A stretch of 64,000 nt of DNA from contig CAWGUB010000017.1 in assembly GCA_963825575.1 (NCBI GenBank), forward strand, positions 124,001 through 188,000. Direction: 5' to 3'. The stretch comes from JAFDBW01 sp963825575 (GTDB lineage: Bacteria > Desulfobacterota > Desulfuromonadia > Desulfuromonadales > BM103). Positions 1 through 6,378 of the stretch are shown here, one piece after another (position 1 is the stretch's first letter; every line of letters begins with the position of its first letter). The position numbers and the translations under genes were made by a program. The notes under the pieces are model-generated. The model searched no databases and was not told the origin of the DNA. It worked only from the letters and a program-made list of their open reading frames with translations.

Positions 1-2
1 GT

Positions 3-707
3 TGCGATGCGGTGATTCACCTGGTCGGAATTATCCGTGAATTCCCCGGACGCGGTATTACGTTCAAAAAAATGCACGTCACCGCGACGGAAAATATTCT
101 TGGGGCCTGTGACGAACAGGGGGTACGGCGTTTTCTGCACATGAGTTCGAACGGCACCCGCGAGCGGGGCAACACGGCCTATCACCGCACCAAGTGGCAA
201 GCCGAGGAGCTGGTCCGGGCCAGTGGCTTGGACTGGACAATCTTTCGCCCCTCGTTGATCTTTGGCCGTGGCAGTGAATTCGTCAAGATGCTCACCGAAC
301 TGATTCGACGGGTTCCGGTCGTGCCAGTGATCGGTGACGGTCAGTACCGCATGCAGCCGGTGTCGGTTGCCCAGGTGGCCGAGAGCTTCGTCAGGGCTCT
401 GGCGATGCCGGAATCGGTCGGCGCGATCTATCATCAGGGCGGCAGTGAGAGTTATACGTACGATGCAATTCTTGATTTGACTGCCCGGGCCATGGGCAGG
501 AAGCAGGCGACCAAGGTGCACCAGCCGCTCTTCATGATCAAGCCGATGATCAAGCTGCTGCAGGGCTTTGAGCAGTTCCCGATTACCGAAGACCAGCTGA
601 AGATGCTGGTCGAGGGGAATGTCTGTGATCCGGATGAGTGGGCGCAGACGTTTGAGCTGGTGCCGATCAGTTATGCCGAGGGGATAGGGGAGTGTGTACA
701 GGGTTGA
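3..707 (+). CDS. NDUFA9-like NAD(P)-binding SDR protein, 5' truncated
   Basis: Atypical short-chain dehydrogenase of the complex I NDUFA9/39-kDa-like family. The reading frame is open from base 3, giving CDAVIHLVGIIRE, which is internal family sequence, so the N-terminal Rossmann glycine motif lies outside the window. A GTG at base 12 is therefore unlikely to be the real start. Visible are the SSNGT strand end and a YHRTKWQAE segment matching the family's YxxxK position, followed by a conserved TIFRPSLIFG stretch. In bacteria these proteins are usually NAD(P)-dependent epimerase/dehydratase-like with unknown substrate. Family assignment is firm; the function is not known. Confidence 0.85.
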   Translation, partial: CDAVIHLVGIIREFPGRGITFKKMHVTATENILGACDEQGVRRFLHMSSNGTRERGNTAYHRTKWQAEELVRASGLDWTIFRPSLIFGRGSEFVKMLTELIRRVPVVPVIGDGQYRMQPVSVAQVAESFVRALAMPESVGAIYHQGGSESYTYDAILDLTARAMGRKQATKVHQPLFMIKPMIKLLQGFEQFPITEDQLKMLVEGNVCDPDEWAQTFELVPISYAEGIGECVQG

Positions 708-775
708 ATTACGGGGCCACCATACTTAATCGTATTGTGTCCCCCACGGGTTTAGATACTTAACCCTTAAAATTA

Positions 776-806
776 AAAGCAAAACCGGCGGGTCGCGTCC
801 CGCCGG
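776..806 (-). repeat. dispersed GC-rich hairpin repeat, copy 1
   Basis: Stem CCGGCGGG/CCCGCCGG with a 6-base loop, flanked by an A/T-rich AAAAGC-type stretch. About 31 bases match 52178-52208 in inverse orientation, and a weaker copy lies at 52482-52520. Neighbouring sequence (TACTTTTGT...GGCGTCTGGC on the minus strand) is also shared, so this is a larger repeat unit and not a chance palindrome. Confidence 0.7.
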
Positions 807-885
807 AGGCTATAAGCTTCCGAACGCGGCGCGAAGTGCGAAAAAACCATATCTTAAAGTCGGCAGTTCGCGTACTGCCAGACGC

Positions 886-917
886 CTTACTTTTGTCCAT
901 GCGGCGACAAAAGTAAG
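886..917. repeat. perfect 12-bp inverted repeat
   Basis: CTTACTTTTGTC (886-897) and GACAAAAGTAAG (906-917) form a perfect 12-bp stem with an 8-base loop. A degenerate version occurs at 52145-52170 and a related CTTACTC/GAGTAAG hairpin near 52263-52291, so the element belongs to the same repeat family as the stem at 785-806. Confidence 0.6.
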
Positions 918-1303
918 CAAAAACGCCTCTCTCCTTGCGGAGGGCATCTCCTTTGCCGGATTTCTGAGACATTCAATAACGACGGAGTTTAATAAGCCGG
1001 CCCGTTACTGGGGGCCTTCCTTGCAGTGTGATTTAAAGGGGAAAAGCCTGAAAGCATGGCTGCCGTTGCAGTCCTCCACAAAAGGAGAGGCTCACAAGAG
1101 CCTCGAGTCCTGCGGGGGAAGTGTAGGCTCTTGATCGATAAGAACAATCTGTATTGAGGTTGCCGCCTTGACGTACCAGACATGCCCAGCGCAGCGCAGT
1201 CGGGGGGCGCAACCCCCGGGGTTTGCTTTGTTTAGAAGTGATAAGTTGTTAAGTGAGGCTGAGGCGCAAAAGAGAAAGGGCGCTTTTCTTCCACAAACCC
1301 TTT

Positions 1304-1939
1304 TTAAGTTTCCGCAGCAACCCGCAACCCCAGCGCAATCATCACCGTCCCGGTAACCCCATCAAAAACCTGGCTGACCCGTGGTCGTTGCAGCCAGCCT
1401 TTGGCTTGCTTGACCATCAGCGCCAGCAGGCACTGCCAGATCATGGCGATGATAAAATGCAGCCCGGCGAGAAACAGCGACTGGGCCAGGGCTGAATGAG
1501 CCGGGTTGATGAACTGCGGCAGAAAAGCCATGTAAAAGACTGCCGTCTTGGGGTTGAGGACATTCGAGAGGAACCCTTCCCGGAGTGATCGCCCCAATAT
1601 GAAAGAATTCCCCTCGAAGGTTTCACCGTTTGCAACGGCGAACGTCTCCTTTTTGATGACCTTGCGCCAGCTGCAGTATCCCAGCCAGACCAGGTATCCG
1701 GCACCAGCCAGCTTCAAGGCACTGTAGGCCCATGCCGCCTGCAGCAGGATAACCGATATGCCCACGGCGGAAATCGTTGCATGAATGAAAAGGCCCGAAC
1801 AGATACCGAGGCTGCTTACAGCACCATCGCGCCAGCCGCCACGGGCGGTGTTGCGGATCACCAGCATGGTGTCGACGCCTGGAGTTATGGTCAGCAGTGT
1901 GATGGCGATCAGATAGGTTGTGAATGAGGTGATGTCCAT
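1304..1939 (-). CDS. LysE/RhtB-family amino acid exporter
   Basis: Inner-membrane exporter of the LysE superfamily (211 aa, the usual length), expected to have about six membrane helices. The N-terminus MDITSFTTYLIAITLLTITPGVD contains the family's conserved ITPGPD-like motif near residues 17-22, with V in place of the second P. The segment LNPKTAVFYMAFLPQF near residue 135 is the second family signature. RhtB-like members export homoserine, threonine or related amino acids; the substrate here cannot be read from sequence. It appears to be a single gene, with no strong ribosome binding site before the ATG. Confidence 0.88.
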   Translation of the reverse strand: MDITSFTTYLIAITLLTITPGVDTMLVIRNTARGGWRDGAVSSLGICSGLFIHATISAVGISVILLQAAWAYSALKLAGAGYLVWLGYCSWRKVIKKETFAVANGETFEGNSFILGRSLREGFLSNVLNPKTAVFYMAFLPQFINPAHSALAQSLFLAGLHFIIAMIWQCLLALMVKQAKGWLQRPRVSQVFDGVTGTVMIALGLRVAAET

Positions 1940-1996
1940 GTCGGGGCACTAATCCAGTCAAAAGTAAAATGTGAAAAGAATAAGGCCTGCTTGAGA

Positions 1997-2317
1997 CTAA
2001 AGGTTCTCGTCCTGGGGATACGAAGAACTGAAACTGTATGATTTGACGACATCCTGGTTATCGAACCTGATGACCAGGTCACGGCTCATCTTGACGCTGT
2101 ATTCGCCGTAGGTATAGGTCCGGAACCCGTCCTCGATGCCGGTGCGCCAGGGATCACCGAAGATCTTCTGGACCTCGGCCTTGGTGGTGGTGCCTATCTC
2201 GATCTGACGAACCTGCTGTACCGGGAAGGGCCGGCCGACCGAGGGCATGCAGCCGGTGAATGGCAGACTAAGAGTCGCCAGTAGCGTCAACGCTATGGTA
2301 TTTCTGAGAATTCGCAT
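1997..2317 (-). CDS. BamE/SmpA-like outer-membrane lipoprotein
   Basis: Small predicted lipoprotein (106 aa). An N-terminal signal peptide ends in the lipobox LPFTGC (Cys23). The mature part carries a BamE-type fold signature: a helix beginning 'IEIGTTTKAEVQKIFGDPWR', then 'YTYG' and short beta strands. True BamE assists the BAM complex in outer-membrane protein insertion, but many SmpA/OmlA-like lipoproteins have no known partner. A good ribosome binding site (AGGAGAA) precedes the ATG. It follows sdaA on the same strand with about 40 bases between; co-transcription is possible but functionally unclear. Confidence 0.75.
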   Translation of the reverse strand: MRILRNTIALTLLATLSLPFTGCMPSVGRPFPVQQVRQIEIGTTTKAEVQKIFGDPWRTGIEDGFRTYTYGEYSVKMSRDLVIRFDNQDVVKSYSFSSSYPQDENL

Positions 2318-2359
2318 GACATTTTCTCCTTGTAGGTAAAGATCGTGGATGGATTGATC

Positions 2360-3568
2360 TCAGTCTTGACCCCGCTCCCGGTATACCTGGGCAATTCCGC
2401 CACCAGCGGTTTCCCGGTAAAGTGAAGGCAGGGCCTGACCGGTTTCCTTCATTACTCTGGTAATCTCATCAAAGGTGATCTTGTGGTCTCCACCAGAAAG
2501 CAGGGCAAAATGACAGCAACTCAAAGCCCTGCTCGCGGCATGGGCATTGCGCTCGATGCAAGGGATCTGTACCAGGCCATTGACCGGATCGCACGTCAGC
2601 CCGAGATGATGCTCAAGGCCCATCTCGGCAGCATACTCAATTTGCCTGATTGTGCCACCGTGGATCTGGGTGGCGGCTGCCGCAGCCATGGCGCAGGCTG
2701 TACCAATTTCACCCTGACAACCCACCTCGGCGCCCGAAATGGAAGCGTTGTGCTTGACCAGATTACCGATCAGACCGGCCGTTGCCAGGGCGCGCAGAAT
2801 ATCCTCGGTACGGCATTCAAGGCTTTCCAGCAGGTAACGCAAAACCGCCGGCAAAACCCCGCTTGCGCCACAAGTCGGTGCGGTAACAATCACCCCTCCC
2901 GCGGCATTCTCTTCGGAGACGGCGAGTGCGTAAGCCCAGAGCAGGCCGTTGCGTTTGAAGTCAGGGCCATAGAGAGAGGCTTTACGTTTAAACGCCTGGG
3001 CTTTGCGCTCTACGCCCAACCCTCCTGGTAAGACGCCAACATGATCAAGCCCGCGCTCAATGGAAGCTGACATCGTTTCCCAAACCTCTTCGAGGAAGGG
3101 GTAGATTTCATCACTCTCACAGCGGACAACATATTCCCAGCACGATTCGCCGATTTCTTTCGATCGCGACAGGATTGCTTCCATGCTGTTCAGGTCGTAG
3201 ATGGCATTACTGTCAATTGGTTCGCCGGCTTCGCGGAGGGCGCCTCCACCGATACTGTAGACTTCCCATTTGTCTATCACCCTGTTGTCATCTGCCAAGG
3301 CCTCAAAATGCATACCGTTTGGATGCAGCGGAAGTTTCTCCTCAGGTTTCCAGATGAGTTCCCAGGCGACGTCGTCAAAGACTTCACCCAGAACCTTGTC
3401 GGTCAGGTGCCCTCGTCCGGTTGCGGCCAGGCTGCCGAAGAGGGTGACGCGGAACCCGGTGATGTCGGGGTGCCGTCCGCGAAACTTTTCGGCGGCTATG
3501 CGTGGTGCCATGGTGTGACTGCTCGATGGCCCGTTGCCGATACGGTAAAGCTCTCTGAGTGATTTCAT
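2360..3568 (-). CDS. sdaA: L-serine ammonia-lyase, iron-sulfur, single chain
   Basis: Cytosolic [4Fe-4S] L-serine dehydratase converting serine to pyruvate and ammonia. The N-terminal beta domain holds the GPSSSHT motif (about residues 12-18 from the chosen start) and the C-terminal alpha domain holds TAPTCGASG and the cysteine-containing CDPVNGLVQIPC region that ligates the cluster. At about 402 aa it has the expected single-chain alpha/beta fused length. The frame extends to a GTG at 3598, but the family starts with MKSLRELYRIG, so the ATG at 3568 is preferred; neither has a strong ribosome binding site. Degrades serine to feed central metabolism. Very confident. Confidence 0.94.
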   Translation of the reverse strand: MKSLRELYRIGNGPSSSHTMAPRIAAEKFRGRHPDITGFRVTLFGSLAATGRGHLTDKVLGEVFDDVAWELIWKPEEKLPLHPNGMHFEALADDNRVIDKWEVYSIGGGALREAGEPIDSNAIYDLNSMEAILSRSKEIGESCWEYVVRCESDEIYPFLEEVWETMSASIERGLDHVGVLPGGLGVERKAQAFKRKASLYGPDFKRNGLLWAYALAVSEENAAGGVIVTAPTCGASGVLPAVLRYLLESLECRTEDILRALATAGLIGNLVKHNASISGAEVGCQGEIGTACAMAAAAATQIHGGTIRQIEYAAEMGLEHHLGLTCDPVNGLVQIPCIERNAHAASRALSCCHFALLSGGDHKITFDEITRVMKETGQALPSLYRETAGGGIAQVYRERGQD

Positions 3569-3711
3569 CCTGGTTAAACCTGTCTGGTTGCCCTGCACCA
3601 GCTGCCAACCGGTTTGTTGACCACTAACGAGTTGTCATCTTCATGCATGATGTGCATGCGGAGATCAATCTATACCGATTCGAGCCGCAATGACAAGGGT
3701 GTCGAAAAAAG

Positions 3712-3740
3712 TTGACAAAAACAGTCACATTTAATAAAAA
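3712..3740 (+). promoter_or_regulatory. sigma-70 promoter of rpsD
   Basis: -35 TTGACA (3712-3717), 17-base spacer, -10 TAAAAA (3735-3740). The consensus -35 and exact spacing make it credible although the -10 is weak. Transcription would start just downstream, inside the palindrome at 3741-3755. Confidence 0.6.
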
Positions 3741-3755
3741 TGAAAACCGTTTTCA
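3741..3755 (+). promoter_or_regulatory. Fur/Zur-like operator palindrome before rpsD
   Basis: Perfect 7-1-7 dyad TGAAAAC-C-GTTTTCA directly after the -10 element, where a bound repressor would block transcription. The geometry and half-site fit Fur-family boxes (TGAnAAT-n-ATTnTCA type). Which metalloregulator binds, Fur (iron) or Zur (zinc), cannot be decided from the sequence. Confidence 0.5.
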
Positions 3756-3780
3756 ATAACCCTCTGGAGAACTCAATCTT

Positions 3781-4401
3781 ATGGCCAAATTTACAGGCCC
3801 GAAAGGCAAGCTCATTCGCCGGTTTGGCGTCAACATCTACGGCAACCCGAAGTATGACCGACTGCTCGAACGTCGCAGCCACGGCCCCGGTCAACATGGT
3901 CCGAACCAGGCCCGGCGCAAGGTCTCCGACTACGGCCAACAGCTGGTCGAAAAGCAGAAACTTCGTCACACCTACGGCCTGCTTGAGAAACAGTTTCGTC
4001 GGACCTTTCGCAAGGCCCAGCAGATGCGCGGCGTCACCGGAGACAACCTGTTAGGCCTGCTCGAAACCCGTCTCGACAGTATCGCTTTTCGTGCTGGATT
4101 TGGCTGTACCCTGATGCAGGCGCGGCAACTGGTCAACCATGGCCATCTCAAGGTCAATGGCCGCCGGGTGGATATCGCGTCCTATCGGGTCAGGGTCGGT
4201 GACATGATCAGTATTCGCGACAGTTCGTCATCCAGAGAGCTGGCAGCGCGCTACCTTGTGGAAAACCCGCGTTTTGATGGAGCAGAATGGCTCACGGTTG
4301 ATCAAAAAGAGATGACCGTAACAGTCAACCGCTTGCCGCAGCGCGACGAAATCCAGGTCGCCGCGAATGAACAGATGATCGTCGAGCTCTACTCGAAGTA
4401 G
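3781..4401 (+). CDS. rpsD: 30S ribosomal protein S4, stand-alone, cysteine-free form
   Basis: S4 binds the 5' domain of 16S rRNA early in 30S assembly. The protein (206 aa) has the N-terminal S4 domain and the RNA-binding S4 fold (about residues 95-160: RLDSIAFRAGF, VNHGHLKVNGRRVDIASYRVRVGD). The N-terminal region lacks the four cysteines of the zinc-binding form; the only cysteine seen is in FGCTL. The gene is not in the usual rpsM-rpsK-rpsD-rpoA operon, which suggests a second copy. GGAGA at 3766-3770 is the ribosome binding site. The upstream metalloregulator-like box suggests induction when iron or zinc is short, as for other zinc-free ribosomal paralogues. Confidence 0.93.
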   Translation: MAKFTGPKGKLIRRFGVNIYGNPKYDRLLERRSHGPGQHGPNQARRKVSDYGQQLVEKQKLRHTYGLLEKQFRRTFRKAQQMRGVTGDNLLGLLETRLDSIAFRAGFGCTLMQARQLVNHGHLKVNGRRVDIASYRVRVGDMISIRDSSSSRELAARYLVENPRFDGAEWLTVDQKEMTVTVNRLPQRDEIQVAANEQMIVELYSK

Positions 4402-4425
4402 GCTCGTCCTGAAGATTTATGGTCA

Positions 4426-4668
4426 TCAGGACATGATCCGCAACGCCAGGTAGGGGACGATAAAAAAGGTGAAGATGCAGATCTTGTAGAAAGTCATCCC
4501 GGCGTAGTGAATAGTGGTGAATTGTTCGACCGGAATTTTATAGAACCTGCTGTGTATCTTGTAGACCCAGTCGTGGGCGAAGGTGAGAAAGAGAAACCAC
4601 CAGAGCAGGATACCCATATTCAGTACCGCGCTCCATGCCAGCGTGCCCCGCAAAAGCTCCAAGGTCAT
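4426..4668 (-). CDS. DUF6868-like small membrane protein
   Basis: Predicted inner-membrane protein of 80 aa with two hydrophobic segments (about residues 10-32 and 58-76) and the conserved-looking motif HYAGMTFYKICIF between them. GGAGG at 4673-4677 followed six bases later by the ATG at 4668 fixes the start; the upstream in-frame ATG at 4680 lacks a site. It is convergent with rpsD. I recall this family as DUF6868, found in marine proteobacteria; no function is known. Confidence 0.7.
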   Translation of the reverse strand: MTLELLRGTLAWSAVLNMGILLWWFLFLTFAHDWVYKIHSRFYKIPVEQFTTIHYAGMTFYKICIFTFFIVPYLALRIMS

Positions 4669-4794
4669 GTGATCCTCCATTAGTTGATAGGTATTATCTC
4701 TCCCAATATACCCTGCATACGACCTTTTTGTTCATTTGCCGGCTATAAAAGTCTAGAATGGGCATCGTCTTTGTTCTGATGCAAGGAGTTTCCA

Positions 4795-6045
4795 GTGCGT
4801 CGCTTTGCCAATTTTTACATCATTATCTTCCTGATCGATGCCGGACTCTCCCTGGTCGATGAACTCCTTGTTGCCGCCGGGTCGCCCTACCCCCTTTTTA
4901 CCAGCGGGCGCCTGTTGGTTGCGTTTGTGACCATTGCCCTGAGCATGGTGGTTTACGCCTGCCTGGGGATAGACCGGCGTCTGCCCAAGCGGGTCTTTTT
5001 GCCGATGACCCTTTACATTGCCTGGTGCACCGTGGCGATGTGGCCACTCTCCGGCGTGATCGACCGCGCGACGCTGCCGTTGATCGCAGCCATTGGCCAG
5101 GTTGCAACCGGGTTACTCGCGATTGCGTTGCTACGTGGCCGGGTTCTGCTGCCGCAAGAGCTTTTCCAGACAAAAACCTTCAGCCTGAGCAACACCTTAG
5201 GCTTCACGGTCATTAACCTGCTTTTGACGCCCTTGGTACTGCTTTATGGCAGTCTGGCTCTGGCTGGCAACTATCTTGAGGAGCGGACAGCCGGTTTCCT
5301 GCGCATCAGCCCGGTTGGCATCTATATGGCCGAGCGCAGCTACCACCGCGAGTCGAAAAAGATTCGCCTGGCGGGGATGATACATGTCGGCAGGGAGGAG
5401 TACTACGCAGACCTGGCCGATTCGATTTCAACCGAAGCAACGATTATTCTTGCCGAGGGGGTTACGGATCGTGACCACCTGCTGGAACACGATTTCAATT
5501 ACAGCAAGCTGGCAGGAGTCATCGGGCTGAGCTCCCAGGACAAGATGCAGATTGATGGCAACCTGGTTGACCTGGATGATCCGGATCAGGTGACGGGAGG
5601 GGTCCGGGATAAACCGGATATCGCCTGGGCCGATATAGACTTGAGTCGTTTCGATCCGCAGACGATTGAATTCCTCAACGAGATCGGCCGGACCCTGTTC
5701 AGCGGCAAGCCGTTGGCTGAAGCTCTCGCCGAATATACTGCCTGGGCGAATGAAAACATGACTCCGGAACGGGTCGTCGGTGTCATGGCGGATATTCTCG
5801 ACAAGCGCAACGAGGTGGTGGTCGCCAGTATGTCAAAGGCTTTGCAGCGTTACGATACGATCATCATCCCCTGGGGAGCGATGCATATGCCGGCCATCGA
5901 GGCGGCAGTCCTGGAGCAGGGCTTTGAGCCAGGCGAGAGAAAGGAAAGGATGAGTCTCGATTTTCGAACCATCCCTTACCAAGAGGTTTGGCAGAAATGG
6001 TCGGAGCGGACTGCTCCGGTCAAAATATCGGCACCGTCGACCTGA
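4795..6045 (+). CDS. membrane-bound TraB/Tiki-superfamily protein
   Basis: Protein of 416 aa. The first ~165 residues hold about five hydrophobic segments; the rest is a soluble domain with the TraB/GumN/Tiki hallmarks: LAGMIHVGREEYY (GxxH motif), ILAEGV with its conserved glutamate, and IIIPWGAMHMPAIEAAV near the C-terminus. Superfamily members include the eukaryotic Wnt-cleaving Tiki proteases and the bacterial TraB pheromone-shutdown protein; a metal-dependent protease role is inferred, not shown. The GTG start at 4795 has an AAGGAG site about ten bases upstream. No operon partner is evident. The N-terminal multi-helix domain is not typical of secreted GumN-type members. Confidence 0.75.
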   Translation: MRRFANFYIIIFLIDAGLSLVDELLVAAGSPYPLFTSGRLLVAFVTIALSMVVYACLGIDRRLPKRVFLPMTLYIAWCTVAMWPLSGVIDRATLPLIAAIGQVATGLLAIALLRGRVLLPQELFQTKTFSLSNTLGFTVINLLLTPLVLLYGSLALAGNYLEERTAGFLRISPVGIYMAERSYHRESKKIRLAGMIHVGREEYYADLADSISTEATIILAEGVTDRDHLLEHDFNYSKLAGVIGLSSQDKMQIDGNLVDLDDPDQVTGGVRDKPDIAWADIDLSRFDPQTIEFLNEIGRTLFSGKPLAEALAEYTAWANENMTPERVVGVMADILDKRNEVVVASMSKALQRYDTIIIPWGAMHMPAIEAAVLEQGFEPGERKERMSLDFRTIPYQEVWQKWSERTAPVKISAPST

Positions 6046-6233
6046 GTCCCTGCCCGACAGCCCGGTTCCAACCGGTTTCCCGCCAATCTGCAACTGTGAG
6101 CATCCTGTTGGTGATGTTCACGCTCTCGAAATGGTGATCACCCGTATCCTCCTCCTGGCAGATTGATAAATCGAAAAAATGCTGTGGTTTGAACAGTTTG
6201 CCACTTTTTTGATTGTTCGGCTGATTTTTCGGT

Positions 6234-6262
6234 TTGCAGGCCCAGATATTGTAGGGTATAGT
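6234..6262 (+). promoter_or_regulatory. promoter of the ribonucleotide reductase operon
   Basis: -35 TTGCAG (6234-6239), 17-base spacer, -10 TATAGT (6257-6262). This lies about 115 bases before the nrdJ start and its -10 falls inside the candidate NrdR region. Confidence 0.55.
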
Positions 6263-6285
6263 CATCACCCTACAACATATAGTAG
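6249..6285 (+). promoter_or_regulatory. candidate NrdR-box pair / inverted repeat
   Basis: Two 16-base segments, 6249-6264 and 6270-6285, each contain TATAGT in the register of the NrdR consensus ACACTATATATAGTGT and are 21 bases (two helical turns) apart. The second (CTAC...GTAG) matches 10 of 16 positions. TTGTAGGG (6249-6256) and CCCTACAA (6268-6275) also form a perfect 8-bp inverted repeat. NrdR represses ribonucleotide reductase genes in most bacteria, so the location fits; match quality is moderate. Confidence 0.4.
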
Positions 6286-6378
6286 TTTTTTGTTATGCGG
6301 GGTCTTCCGGATATTGGGCATATTTTCGTGCTCTGTCCGGTCAAGGCCTACTAAGAGGACGCAAAAGGATACGGATTG

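Larger units (their letters stand above)
708..1303. other. gene-free region with dispersed hairpin repeats
   Basis: About 600 bases with no credible gene. It holds GC-rich inverted repeats: a stem at 785-806, a 12-bp perfect stem at 886-917 and a 7-bp stem GAGGCTC/GAGCCTC at 1087-1104. Sequence at 776-917 resembles, on the opposite strand, the repeat block near 52.15-52.21 kb. Short open frames here translate the repeat and show no known domain. Confidence 0.6.
6046..6378. other. intergenic region upstream of nrdJ operon
   Basis: About 330 bases without a gene. It contains the promoter at 6234-6262 and the dyad-rich operator at 6249-6285 described separately. I see no cobalamin riboswitch conserved core in it. 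Confidence 0.6.

Noticed and set aside
760..972. 70-aa open frame on the minus strand
   Set aside because: Its sequence is the translation of the dispersed hairpin repeat (stems at 785-806 and 886-917) and has no domain or ribosome binding site.
989..1495. Several open frames between the repeats and the LysE gene
   Set aside because: They are short, overlapping in opposite directions, and partly antisense to the LysE gene.
6046..6378. Cobalamin riboswitch upstream of the B12-dependent reductase
   Set aside because: No B12-box or conserved core seen; the only structures are short dyads matching a protein operator better.
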